Shown piece after piece: positions 1-8,638 of a stretch of DNA of 25,568 nucleotides. Location of the stretch: NCBI GenBank assembly GCA_005880175.1, contig VBJR01000237.1, positions 1-25,568 of the forward strand, written 5' to 3'. Made by a program: the position numbers and the translations under genes. Under the pieces are notes generated by a model, which worked only from the letters and a program-made list of their open reading frames with translations, was not told where the DNA came from and ran no database searches. Each line of letters opens with the position of its first letter. The stretch's first letter is position 1. Origin of the DNA: Chloroflexota bacterium (GTDB taxonomy: Bacteria > Chloroflexota > Dormibacteria > Dormibacterales > Dormibacteraceae).

Positions 1-336
1 GGGGACGCCCCCGAGCATGTGGCCGAACGCGCGCAGGTTCTGGCGGCCCGACAGGTAGGGGTAGAGGGCGGGCGTCTCGACGAGCGCGCCCACGCGGGGC
101 AGGACCTCGGCCCGGTGCTCGTGGACGTCGCGGCCCAGCACCTCGACCCACCCCGACGTGGGCCGGATCAGGTCCAGGGCCATGCGGATCGTGGTCGTCT
201 TGCCGGCCCCGTTGGGCCCGAGGAAGCCGAAGACCTCGCCGTGCCGGACCTCCAGGTCCAGGTCGCGGACCGCCGGGCGGGAGCCATACCGCTTCGAGAG
301 CCCGTGCGTGCTGAGAGCGGCGGTGTTCACGATCAT
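1..336 (-). CDS. ABC transporter ATP-binding protein, N-terminal part (runs off the left edge)
   Basis: This is the first 112 residues of an ABC ATPase of the drug/antibiotic exporter type. It hydrolyses ATP on the cytoplasmic face to drive a membrane permease. The Walker A motif GPNGAGKTTT lies near residues 41-50, preceded by the family-typical GEVFGFL strand. A stretch resembling the Q-loop region (GALVETPALYPYLSG) follows, and the frame is open to the window edge. The signature and Walker B motifs lie outside the window. The ATG at 336-334 is the first in-frame ATG; no Shine-Dalgarno site or clear -10 precedes it. It is divergent from the ABC operon starting at 428, which has its own ATPase, so this one probably serves a different permease to the left. 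The family is certain; the substrate is unknown. Confidence 0.9.
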   Translation of the reverse strand, partial: MIVNTAALSTHGLSKRYGSRPAVRDLDLEVRHGEVFGFLGPNGAGKTTTIRMALDLIRPTSGWVEVLGRDVHEHRAEVLPRVGALVETPALYPYLSGRQNLRAFGHMLGGVP

Positions 337-427
337 GGTGGCACCGCCCGGCCGGGCGGTGTGACGCGCCGGCTGGCGTAAGAAGAACGTCAACAGCTCG
401 GCCCTCCATACTGTGCTGACCCTGAGC

Positions 428-2741
428 ATGAGCAGGCCCATACCCGGCTCGACCCCGCGAATCCGGTGGACCCGGCGGCCGTGGCTGCTGGCCATCCTGG
501 GGCTCCTGGCCGCCGGGTGGGCGATGCCCGCGGCCGCCGCCGGGCAGGCCTCCGGCCCCACCCTGACCGTGAGCCGCCTCTGGAACCAGGGCGGCCGCGT
601 GGGTTCCTGGACGCCGTACGTCATGAGCATCCGCAACGACGGCCCGGGCACGTTCACCGGCACCGCGGCCCTCGTCCCCGGCACCGGCTACGCCAGCGGG
701 CCGCAGGGGGTGTTCCCCGAGTACGACGCGGCCGTGACGGTGCCGGCCGGCAGCCAGCGCACGGTGACGGTCTACGTGCTCGAGACGCAGAGCGGCTACC
801 GCGCCGAGCTCCGCGACGATCGCGGCGCCGTGCGCGCGACCGCCAGCGTCCCGACCAGCGCCGGCGCCGGCGGCGCGGTGGCGGTGGTCAGCGACGTGCC
901 GCGCGTCGACCAGCGGCTCGACGCGCTCCTGCGGTCGCGGAGCCAGCTCGACGCCGCCGTGACGCAGTTCGCGACCGGCCAGGCGTTCCCGGCCGACGCG
1001 ATCCGCCTGAGCGGCCTGAACGCGGTGGTCCTCGACCAGTTCGACTCCGGCTCGCTGAGCCCCGCCCAGGAGCGCGCGCTCGAAGACTTCGTCGGCCTGG
1101 GCGGCACGCTGATCGAGGCCGGCGGCGCCGGCGCCCGGCGGACGCTGGGCCCCCTGCCCGGCGACCTGGTCCCGCTCCAGCCGTCGGGCGTGGCCACCGC
1201 CTCGCTGGGGCCGCTGGCCGAGCTGAGCGGATCGACGACCGACGCGACCGCGTCCGTGACGACCGGGAGCCTGGCCGTTCGACCCGCTGGCGGCGCCGTT
1301 CGACGGCCAGCTCGACCTGGCGGGCGCGGCGTGGGGCCAGGCGCTGGCCCGCGGCCTCAGCGCGGCGTCGGGCTCGGGCTCGACGCAGCTCGCGAAGCTC
1401 GGGTTCGGCGGGGGCACGAACTTCGGCGGCCCGCCGGTCGGCTCGGGGCCCGGCTCCGCGCCCGGCTTTCCCGGCTATCTCGGCCAGGCGCTGGCCGTGG
1501 CGCCGCCGGCCGCGTCGCCGCCGTTCGGCCTGCTGGCCGGGCTGCTGGTCGTCTACATCCTGGTGGTCAGCGGGCTGTCGTACGCGGTGCTGCGGTCCGT
1601 GGGCCGGCGCGGCCTGCTCTGGGTGGTCGTGCCGGCCGTCGCCGTCGTGTGCACCGCCGGCGCGTACGTGGCCGGCTTCGGGACCCGTGGCTCCGACTAC
1701 CAGGTGGTCGAGGTCCAGGTCGAGCGGCTGGCCCCGGGCGGCGCCGTCGAGACCGCCGAGTACGACGGCATCCTGACGCCGCGCCGCGGCGACGTCACGC
1801 TGTCGGCGCCGCCGGGCACCATCGTCACCACCGCGCAGTCCACGTTCGGCCCCTACCTGTTCGGCGGCGGCGACGCGGCCCGGATCGCGGTCGCGAACGC
1901 CCCCCGGGTCACCTTTCCGAACGTCGCCGTCTGGGACCTGCGGCCGGTGCAGACCCTCGCGGTGTCGCACGAGGGCGCCGGCGGCGGCGCCGGCCTCCCC
2001 ATCGAGGCGCGCCTGAGCCTGCGGTCCGGCCGGCTGCAGGGCCAGGTGGTGAACCACTCGTCGCGCACGGTGCGCAACCTCCAGATCGCCAACGCGAACA
2101 CCCAGACGACGCTGGCCGCGTCGCTCGGCCCCGGGGCCACGGCGAACGTGGACCTGCCGTTGAGCACGGCCGCCGCCTCCGGACCCCTGATCAGCAAGGT
2201 CGGGTACGCGCTCCCCAGCATCGTGTTCGGCCAGGCCACGGCCGCGAGCGCCGACCGGACGCTGGCGATGCTCGCGGCGACGTCGGTCGCCGTCCGGCCC
2301 GGCGAATGGGCGCTGGTCGGGCAGGTGGACCCGACGAGCACGCTGCGCATCGCCGGCGAGCGGCCGCCGACGACCGGTCGGGCCCTCGTGGTCGAGCCGG
2401 TGCACCTGCAGTCGGCGGACGCGGCGGCAGGGGCGTCGCCGGCCCGGGTCGTCTCCAGCTACACGACGAGCGGCGGGACGGAGGTGGAGGTGTTCGAGCA
2501 GGCGGTGCCGCCCGGACTGACGGGGCACGTCGCGGTCACGACCACGCTGCTGCCCACCCGGCCGCCCACGATCGCGCCGCTCCTCGAGGTCTACGACTGG
2601 GACGCGCACACCTGGCGCTCGGCGGCCGGCGGCACGTCCTCGGCGGTCACGAGCGGCGAGATCGGCCCCGGCGGCGTGATCCGGGCGCGGGTCACCTCGG
2701 ACGAGGCCCAGGTCAGCGTCACGCTGAGCGACGCCCCGTGA
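428..2741 (+). pseudogene. Large secreted/membrane-anchored protein of an ABC export operon, frameshifted
   Basis: Not a named family. The N-terminus reads as a signal peptide (basic MSRPIPG...RRPW, then LLAILGLLAAGWAMPAAAA). A beta-rich extracytoplasmic region follows, with a segment like GATase/DUF4350-type domains (LDQFDSGSL...LEDFVGLGGTLIEAGG). The frame then changes near 1277. From TTCGACCCG at 1278 the coherent protein continues in the next frame (FDPLAAPFDGQLDLAG). It includes two membrane helices (residues read from about 1519-1675) and a long beta-rich C-terminus, ending at the TGA at 2739-2741. The shift equals one extra base or two missing. The direct repeat GCCGTTCGAC at 1274-1283 and 1295-1304 sits at the break. 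GTG at 413 is an alternative start; ATG 428 suits the signal peptide better. The stop overlaps the next gene by GTGA, so it is co-translated with the ATPase and probably is an accessory part of that exporter. This is either a real pseudogene or an assembly error. Confidence 0.75.
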
Positions 2742-3670
2742 TCGAGGTCCAGGGCCTCCACAAGCGCTACGGCGGCCGCGTGGCGCTCGACCAGGTGGAC
2801 TTCGCCGTCCCCGAGGGCGAGATCTTCGGCTTCCTGGGCCCCAACGGCGCCGGCAAGACGACCACCATCCGCATCCTGGCGACGCTGACCCCGCCCGACG
2901 GGGGGACGGCGACGATCGGGGGCGTCCGCGTGGACCGCCAGCCGGACGCCGTGCGCCGCCTGATGGGCTACATGCCGGACTTCTTCGGCGTGTACGACCA
3001 CCTGAGCGTGGTCGAGTACCTCGACTTCTACGCGTCCTGCTACGACGTGCCGGCGGCGCGCCGGCGCCGGGTGGCGGCCGAGCTCCTCGAGCTGGTGGAC
3101 CTGGCCGACCGCGGCGGCGACGAGGTGGACTCGCTGAGCCGGGGCATGAAGCAACGGCTGTGCCTGGCCCGGGCGCTGGTCCACGAGCCGCGCGTGCTGC
3201 TGCTGGACGAGCCGGCCTCGGGGCTGGACCCGCGGGCGCGCCTGGAGATGCAGGAGCTGATCCGCGAGCTGCGGCGGATGGGCAAGACGATCCTGATCTC
3301 GAGCCACATCGTCCCGGAGGTCGAGGAGCTGTGCACGTGGGTCGGGGTCATCGACGCCGGCCGGATCGTCGAGATCGGGCCCAAGGCGGACGTGCTGGGC
3401 CGCGCCGCCGGCCGCCGGCGGCTGCGGGTCGAGCTGGCCGGCGCCGACGACGCCCGCGCGGCCGAGGCCCGGCGCCGCGTGGCGGCGTGGCCGGGCGTGC
3501 TGGCGGTGGAGGTCGGCGAGCTCGGCCTGGAGGCGCAGGTCGAGGCCGGGCTGGCGGCGCACGAGCTGCTGCGCGACCTGGTGCAGGCGGGGTTCGACGT
3601 GAACGCGTTCGCCCCCGTCGACGCCGGCCTCTCCGACGTGTTCATGCGGCTCACGGAGCGGGACGCGTGA
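2738..3670 (+). CDS. ABC transporter ATP-binding protein
   Basis: A 310-residue cytoplasmic ATPase of the ABC-2 exporter type. Walker A is GPNGAGKTTT (about residues 34-43). The signature is LSRGMKQRL, a common variant of LSGGQ in this subfamily. Walker B is VLLLDEP with the D-loop SGLDP, and the H-loop His lies in ISSHIV. The C-terminal 80 residues are the variable accessory domain seen in NatA/CcmA-like proteins. The start is GTG 2738, inside the GTGA that also ends the upstream gene, and the stop overlaps the permease start in the same way. Three genes are thus translationally coupled. Paired with the permease at 3667 it should form an export or membrane-remodelling complex. The cargo is unknown. 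Confidence 0.95.
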   Translation: MIEVQGLHKRYGGRVALDQVDFAVPEGEIFGFLGPNGAGKTTTIRILATLTPPDGGTATIGGVRVDRQPDAVRRLMGYMPDFFGVYDHLSVVEYLDFYASCYDVPAARRRRVAAELLELVDLADRGGDEVDSLSRGMKQRLCLARALVHEPRVLLLDEPASGLDPRARLEMQELIRELRRMGKTILISSHIVPEVEELCTWVGVIDAGRIVEIGPKADVLGRAAGRRRLRVELAGADDARAAEARRRVAAWPGVLAVEVGELGLEAQVEAGLAAHELLRDLVQAGFDVNAFAPVDAGLSDVFMRLTERDA

Positions 3671-4572
3671 CCACCGCGCTCCGCCGGCTCGTGGTCAACC
3701 CGCTGATCCTGAAGGACGCGCTGGCGCGCGTGCGCACGTGGCGGGCGCCGGCGGTCATCGCCCTGTACCTCGGTCTGCTCGGCGTGTTCGCCTGGGAGGC
3801 CTTTTCGACGCAGCTCGTGGGCCCCCAGCGGCCCTTCGGCTTCGCCGAGGTGGGGAGCAACGTGTTCACCGCCCTCGCCCTGGTCCAGCTCGCGCTGGTG
3901 TGCCTGGTGGCGCCGGGCGTGGCGGCGGGCGCGATCAGCGGCGAGCGCGAGCGCCAGACGCTCGACGTGCTGCTGGTCAGCTGCGTCCCGTCGTTCAGCA
4001 TCGTCTGGGGCAAGCTGGTCGCCTCGGTCGCGTTCGTGCTCCTGCTGATCCTCTCGGCGCTGCCGCTGTTCGCCACGGTGTTCCTGTTCGGCGGCGTGGA
4101 CGGCGGGCAGTTCGTGGAGACGCAGGTGCTGACCGTCACGACCGCGCTGGCGGTGGCGGCGGTCTCGCTGTTCCTGAGCGCCCTGTTCCGGCGGACGCTG
4201 GCCGCGACCGTCGTCGCCTACGGCCTGACGTTCGCGGTGACCGCGGCGAGCTGGTACGTCGGCATGATGCTGCTGTCCAGCGGCCACATCCGGGCCAGCC
4301 AGGCGCTGCTGTTCGCCAACCCGATCCAGGCGATGCTGACCGTCCTGCACGGGCCGGCGGCGTTCGGCCCGCGGTTCGGCGGCGCGATCGCCGTGGTCTC
4401 GGGGCCGGGCCAGGCGTTCGCGGTGATGCCGGCGCCGGCCGCGGCAGCCGGGCCGGCGTTCCAGCTGTGGCAGATGACCGTCGGGATCGAGCTGGCGCTC
4501 GTGGTGCTGGGCGTGGCGGGCACGGTCCTGCTCCTGCGCGAGCGCCGCGTGCTCGGCCGCCGCCCGGACTAG
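3667..4572 (+). CDS. ABC-2 type permease
   Basis: A 301-residue integral membrane protein with about six hydrophobic segments. The cytoplasmic N-terminal helix (NPLILKDALARVRTWRAP) and the block AISGERERQTLDVLLVS after the second helix are the recognisable ABC-2 permease pattern (GERE..TLDLL). The last helix is followed by a short basic tail (LRERRVLGRRPD). The GTG start overlaps the ATPase stop (GTGA), so the two are made together and almost certainly form one transporter. The family is clear. Substrate classes for this type include lipids, peptides, drugs and polysaccharides, and nothing here chooses between them. The gene ends 4 bp before the convergent DUF427 gene, with no room for a separate terminator. 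Confidence 0.92.
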   Translation: MTTALRRLVVNPLILKDALARVRTWRAPAVIALYLGLLGVFAWEAFSTQLVGPQRPFGFAEVGSNVFTALALVQLALVCLVAPGVAAGAISGERERQTLDVLLVSCVPSFSIVWGKLVASVAFVLLLILSALPLFATVFLFGGVDGGQFVETQVLTVTTALAVAAVSLFLSALFRRTLAATVVAYGLTFAVTAASWYVGMMLLSSGHIRASQALLFANPIQAMLTVLHGPAAFGPRFGGAIAVVSGPGQAFAVMPAPAAAAGPAFQLWQMTVGIELALVVLGVAGTVLLLRERRVLGRRPD

Positions 4573-4576
4573 GCTC

Positions 4577-5359
4577 CTACTCGACGTCCACGATGACTGG
4601 CGGCCGGCTCCAGGGGCTCGTCGGCTTCTCCTGCAGCTCGCCGTCCACGTAGATCGCGTCCACCCGCTCGTTGTAGAAGCAGAGCAGGTTCTCGATCTTG
4701 CCGCACTCGGGGATCGGGCACTGGTACGTCCAGACCAGGTCGCGGGCCAGCTTGTTGCCCACCCGCACGCCGTAGTACGTCGCCTTCCCCTTGTACGGGC
4801 ACTGCGACTCGGTGGCGGACGGCACGAGCAGCTCCATCCGGACGTCCCGCCGCGGGACGTAGTACCGCGTGGGCAGGCCGGTCTCGAAGAGCAGGCTCGG
4901 GCGGCTCGTCTCCGCGATCGTCTCGCCCAGCATCTCGATCCGCACGTGCCGCGAGCTGTGCTGCACGTCCACCCGGTGGTACGGGTCGCGGGGATGGACG
5001 TACACCTCGTCGTCCTCCTCGTACCACGTGTCCATGTCCCGCCACGAGAGGACCACGTAGCCGGCGACGTCGGGGCTGCCCTCCGCGGGGTGGTCCACGG
5101 TCCAGGCCGCGTCCTTCGCCACGCGGTCGCCGACCCGCACGGTCCAGAGCGTCGCCGGCCCCTTGGGGTCGTCGGGCCGCTCGCCGGAGCGCTGGAGCAG
5201 GTCCATGCGGACGTCCTCTCTCGGGAAGCAGTAGACCGGGAGCCGGCCGGGCTCCCAGAGCAGCTTCATCCGCCGGGAGTCGGCCACCGTCGTGCCGTTG
5301 AGGACGGTCCGCACCCAGCGCGGGCTGGACTCGAACCGGTAGGAGTCGGTGATCGCCAT
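4577..5359 (-). CDS. DUF427 protein with two tandem DUF427 domains
   Basis: 260 residues containing two copies of the DUF427 fold (a small beta-barrel-like family of unknown biochemical role). Copy 1 spans roughly residues 14-115: LNGTTVADSRR, VYCFPREDVRMDLL, then the W-T-VRVGDRVA block and DTWYEEDDEV. Copy 2 spans about 125-250: MLGETIAETSR, RYYVPRRDVRMELL, CPYKGKATYYGVRVGN, and VDAIYVDGE. Copy 2 keeps the CPYKG motif typical of the family; copy 1 has DPKGPATLW at the same place. Two extra Cys pairs (CPIPEC) lie in copy 2. ATG 5359 is chosen because TAGCGT lies 6 nt upstream (5371-5366), which suggests a leaderless mRNA. It is convergent with the ABC operon. No function is proposed. Confidence 0.9.
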   Translation of the reverse strand: MAITDSYRFESSPRWVRTVLNGTTVADSRRMKLLWEPGRLPVYCFPREDVRMDLLQRSGERPDDPKGPATLWTVRVGDRVAKDAAWTVDHPAEGSPDVAGYVVLSWRDMDTWYEEDDEVYVHPRDPYHRVDVQHSSRHVRIEMLGETIAETSRPSLLFETGLPTRYYVPRRDVRMELLVPSATESQCPYKGKATYYGVRVGNKLARDLVWTYQCPIPECGKIENLLCFYNERVDAIYVDGELQEKPTSPWSRPPVIVDVE

Positions 5360-5365
5360 ACCAGT

Positions 5366-5371
5366 ACGCTA
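5366..5371 (-). promoter_or_regulatory. -10 element for leaderless transcript of the DUF427 gene
   Basis: TAGCGT on the minus strand, 6 nt before the ATG at 5359, with no Shine-Dalgarno site. A transcript starting about 7 nt after the hexamer would begin at the start codon. Confidence 0.55.
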
Positions 5372-5401
5372 CCGCGCGGCGGCCCGCGCCTTTCCCCGGA
5401 T

Positions 5402-7290
5402 TCAGCCGGTGTGGACGTTGGCGGGCAGGGGCGGCGCCGGCGTCGCGGGCGAGGTGCCGGGGAGGAACCACGCCAGCCGCCCGTTCACGGTGGCCGCCTG
5501 GACACCGGCCGGCGTCGGGTACCACTCGTCGCCCCTGCCGAGCTGGTCGAGCGCGCCCTGCATGAACTGGCGCCAGGCGGGCGCCGCCACGAAGACGCCG
5601 TCCGATCGGACGTCCCGGCCACCGCGGCCACGTGGCGCCCGGGCAGGGTCAGCGGTGAGCTGGAGCCGTACACCTGGGTCCGGTCCGAGTCGTCCGCCAG
5701 CATCTGGCTGACGATGAACGCGGCGCGAGAGTCGAGGGCCTGCTTCCCCGCACCCGACCTCGGCTGGTAGATCGTCCCGCGGTCCGCGGTGCTCAGCCGG
5801 AGGATCGCCTCGGGCGCCCGCTGCACGCCGCCGGCGGCGAGCGTCGCCATGCCGGCCGCCATCTGGAGCGGCGTCTCCGGATAGCCCCCGAGCGTCAGGG
5901 AGGCACCGAACGAGCCGTCGGTGTTCCTGGTGGTGTAGGTGCCGTCCGGCTGGAGCTGGTACGCCGGCGCGCCGAGGGCCCGGGCGGTCAGGGCCAGGGC
6001 GGGCGTGCCGATGCCCAGCTCGACGAGGACGGCGGGGACGTTCAGGCCGTTGCCCAGGCAGTCCCGCAGCTGGCAGGGCCCGTGGTCGTGCTCGTCGAAG
6101 TCCACCACCCGGTACGCCGGCTGGCCCTGGCCCGAGTCCATGTGGAACGAGGTGTCGCTGACCGGGGTGACCATGGTGTAGCGGCCGGAGGCGATGGCCG
6201 CGGCGTAGGTGAACACCCGGAAGGAGTTGCCGACGTTGCGCAGCCGGAGCGCGAACGTGTACTGGTTGGCGCTCGTGGCGGCGTCCGCCAGCGCGAGGAT
6301 CTGGCCGGTGCGCGGATCGACGGCCACCAGCGCGGCGTTCGTGACCTTCCGGAACTGGTTGGCGGCGAGCCCCTGCCGCAGCGCGTTCTCGGCCTGCTGC
6401 TGGAGGCCCCAGTCCAGCGTCGTGAGGACCGTGAAGCCGCGGGGCGGCACGTTCGCGGGCCGGCGGGCCTGGAGCTCCGCGGCCACCTGGTCCACGATGT
6501 CCGGCGCCACGTTCAGCGTGGCCGGGCCGACGAGCTGGAGCGGCTCCGCGAACGCCTGGTCCGCCTGCTGGCGAGTCACGGCGCCGGCGCGGACCATCGC
6601 GTCGAGCACCTGACGCTGCCGCTCCCTGGCCTGCGGCAGGTGGCGGAGCGGGTCGAGCCGGTCGGGCGCCTCGGGCAGGCCGGCGATCAGCGAGGCCTGC
6701 GCCAGGTCGAGCTGACCGGCGTCGACCTGGAAGTACGTGATGGCGGCGGCCTCCACGCCCACGGCCCGGTTGCCGTAGGGCAAAGAGTTCAGGTAGGCCT
6801 CCAGGATGCTGGCCTTGGGCACCGCCGCGGCGACCCGAACGGCGAGCGTCAGCGCCCGGGCCCTCGCCACCACGCCGTCGGGGCTGCCCTGGCGGAGCCG
6901 GATCAGGCGCAGGACGATCGAGGAGCCGGTCTCCCCATCGGTCCGGCCCTGCACCGCGTCCCAGCCGGCCTGGCCCAGCCGGCCCACGTCCACGCCGGGC
7001 TCGCTCCAGAACCGGGGGTCCTGGTCGGCCACGGTGGCGGCGGGGAGCCAGCGGCCCATCGCGCTCAGAGACACGTCGGTGTGCTGGCTGCCGGGCTGCT
7101 GGAGGTCGGCCAGCAGGACGGTCCCGGTCCGGTCGTAGACCAGCGTGTCGTTGGGGAGCCCGCTGCGCATGACCGACGCGACGTCGGTGGGGCTGTCGAG
7201 GCCGAGGGCGTGGTCGCCGGCGGCCACGCAGCCGGCGGCCAGCAGGAGCGCGCCCGCGACGGCGATCCAGCGCCGGGAGACCTTCTTCAT
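5402..7290 (-). pseudogene. Class A penicillin-binding protein homologue, all active-site motifs lost; broken near its C-terminus
   Basis: The order of domains is that of a bifunctional PBP: N-terminal anchor (residues 5-23, ending LLLAAGC, possibly lipidated), GT51 glycosyltransferase (about 70-250), then a penicillin-binding transpeptidase (about 285-end). The folds align well (ILEAYLN, GVEAAAITYF, SLIAGLPEAPDRLDP; later LTLGGYPETPLQMAAGMATLAAGG). The catalytic residues do not. GT51 EDxxF is QDPRF (residue 90), GGSTITQQ is TGSSIVLR (121-128), and RKxxE is RARAL (143-147). Transpeptidase SxxK is NSFR (355-358) and SxN is GLN (415-417). At about 5600-5625 the frame changes and the segment with KTG is missing. 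The true C-terminus (SDGVFVAAPAWRQFMQ...) is in the next frame, ending at 5402. It follows CapA by 44 bp and is probably co-transcribed. It may be a pseudoenzyme scaffold or a decaying gene. Confidence 0.85.
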
Positions 7291-7334
7291 CACACCGGAT
7301 GCAATGCTGTCGGGGCGCGGCCGGTTGCGCCAGC

Positions 7335-8474
7335 TCAGCTGGTGGGCTCGCCCTCCTTCTGGGCGAGGGTCACGCTGGCGTCCTCCATCGTCTGGAGGAC
7401 CTGCGCGGCGCGGGTCGGGTCTGCCCACTGGGTCTGGAGGTTGGTGTCCGCGTACGTCGGCTTCCACGTCACGCCGGCCAGGTGGGCGCCGTCGAACGTG
7501 TACGTGCCGACGACGCTGGTGCGGGTGTCGTCGGAGCAGTACGTTCTGTAGTCCGCGCCGATCGACGGGTAGCAGTTGACCTGGTCGAACACGTAGTTGC
7601 CGTGGGCGTACGTGATCAGGTGGTTCTTGTACACCTCGACGCCCTGGACCCAGTGCGGGTGGTTGCCGATCACCAGGTCGGCGCCCGAGTCGACGGCCAG
7701 GTGGCCGAGCTCGATGGGGTCGTCGGGGGCGATGCCCGGCGCGACCAGCGGCTGGCGCTCGTACTCCTTGCCCCAGTGGAACTGGACGATGACCACGTCG
7801 GCCTGCTGGCGCGCGTTCTGGATGTTCGCCTGGAGCGCGGCCCGGTCCACCGGCGGCCCGCCGGTGACGGCGTTGCAGCCGACGAACGCGACCTTCAGGC
7901 CCTTCACGTTCAGGATCACGGGCGGCCCCAGGTTGCTCACCGAGGGGATGCCGTGCTGCTGGAGCAGGTCGGCGGTCCTCTGCGTGTCCGGGCCGGCGTA
8001 GACGTGGTTGTTGGCCAGGTTGGCGACCTTCGTCCCGATCGCCGTGAGCCCGTCCACGAACCGCGGATCGCCGCAGAAGACCAGGCCGGTGGTCCGGGCG
8101 GGACAGCCGGCCAGCAGCGGCGTCTCGAGGTTGATGAACGTGACGTCCGCGTTCTTGACGTAGTCCGCGGTGGGGCGGAACGGCCAGAGGAAGTCGCCGC
8201 GCTGCGTCGCCTGGATGTTGACCAGGCGGGCGGGGATCGTGTCGCCCGTCGCGAGCAGCGTCCACGTGCGCGCGGGGTCGGTCGGCGCGGGCGCCGTCGG
8301 GTGGAAGAGGCCGCCGAGCGTGAGCTTCGGCGCCGGGGTCGGGGTGGGCGAGGGCGCCGCCGTGGGCGTGCCCGCCGCGCGGGAGGTGGCCGCCGGGCCG
8401 GGGGTGCCGGACGGGGCGCACGCCGCGACGCAGATGGTGATGACGGCCAGCAGGGCCGCCCGGCGCGGGGTCAT
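7335..8474 (-). CDS. CapA-family (PGA_cap) metallophosphatase-fold lipoprotein
   Basis: 379 residues. The signal peptide ends in the lipobox VAAC (Cys at residue 19), followed by a Pro/Thr/Ala-rich tether (to about residue 50), so it should sit on the outer face of the membrane. The catalytic-type domain has the CapA landmarks in order: LLATGDTIPA, FINLETPL, VANLANNHVYAGPD, VVIVQFHWGKEYE, VIGNHPHWVQGVEVY and ITYAHGNYVFDQ. In this family these residues hold two metal ions. CapA proteins are linked to poly-gamma-glutamate or cell-surface polymer metabolism; the exact reaction here is not known. ATG 8474 is preceded 9 nt upstream by TAATCT with no Shine-Dalgarno site. The downstream partner is the inactive PBP homologue, suggesting a joint role at the cell wall. 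It is divergent from the ABC-F gene. Confidence 0.92.
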   Translation of the reverse strand: MTPRRAALLAVITICVAACAPSGTPGPAATSRAAGTPTAAPSPTPTPAPKLTLGGLFHPTAPAPTDPARTWTLLATGDTIPARLVNIQATQRGDFLWPFRPTADYVKNADVTFINLETPLLAGCPARTTGLVFCGDPRFVDGLTAIGTKVANLANNHVYAGPDTQRTADLLQQHGIPSVSNLGPPVILNVKGLKVAFVGCNAVTGGPPVDRAALQANIQNARQQADVVIVQFHWGKEYERQPLVAPGIAPDDPIELGHLAVDSGADLVIGNHPHWVQGVEVYKNHLITYAHGNYVFDQVNCYPSIGADYRTYCSDDTRTSVVGTYTFDGAHLAGVTWKPTYADTNLQTQWADPTRAAQVLQTMEDASVTLAQKEGEPTS

Positions 8475-8483
8475 CTCGCGGGC

Positions 8484-8489
8484 AGATTA
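8484..8489 (-). promoter_or_regulatory. -10 element for leaderless CapA transcript
   Basis: TAATCT on the minus strand, 9 nt before the ATG at 8474; no Shine-Dalgarno site lies between. Confidence 0.55.
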
Positions 8490-8532
8490 CCCCGGACCGG
8501 GGCCGCGCCGTCTCGTCGCCGAATGGACGCGG

Positions 8533-8538
8533 TAAGCT
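8533..8538 (+). promoter_or_regulatory. -10 element upstream of the ABC-F leader
   Basis: TAAGCT, within GGTAAGCTT. The same nine bases occur in front of tRNA-Glu (10789-10797). It would start a transcript near 8545, about 94 nt before the ABC-F start codon. No good -35 is visible. Confidence 0.45.
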
Positions 8539-8545
8539 TGCGCTC

Positions 8546-8563
8546 GTGCAGCTCGCAGTCTGA
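8546..8563 (+). CDS. Possible five-codon leader peptide of the ABC-F gene
   Basis: GTG CAG CTC GCA GTC TGA starts 7 nt after the -10 hexamer TAAGCT, the same geometry as the leaderless genes of this window, and would give Met-Gln-Leu-Ala-Val. It is followed by two mutually exclusive hairpins (8569-8600) before the ABC-F Shine-Dalgarno site. Short leader peptides controlling ABC-F genes by ribosome stalling are known in other bacteria. Its use here is inference, and an open frame this short can occur by chance. Confidence 0.3.
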   Translation: MQLAV

Positions 8564-8568
8564 CTCCG

Positions 8569-8600
8569 GCGCCCGTACCCGCCGACCCCACGGCGGGCGC
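8569..8600 (+). promoter_or_regulatory. Alternative hairpins in the ABC-F leader
   Basis: CCCGCCG (8578-8584) pairs with CGGCGGG (8591-8597) around a 6-nt loop. GCGCCCG (8569-8575) pairs with CGGGCGC (8594-8600). The two stems share 8594-8597, so only one can form. GGCGC (8596-8600) could instead pair with GCGCC (8607-8611). This is an attenuator-like layout, though high GC makes chance stems common. Confidence 0.35.
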
Positions 8601-8638
8601 TGCGTCGCGCCGCCTTCACCGTCAGTCAGGAGCTCACC

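Noticed and set aside
413..3670. A single 1085-codon open frame
   Set aside because: Its middle (about 1280-2737) is Arg/Gly-rich nonsense while a coherent protein runs in another frame. It joins the start of one gene to the ATPase by chance of GC-rich stop-free DNA.
5485..8619. A 1044-codon open frame on the minus strand
   Set aside because: Only the part from 7290 down is PBP-like; upstream it is the antisense-frame shadow of the CapA gene.
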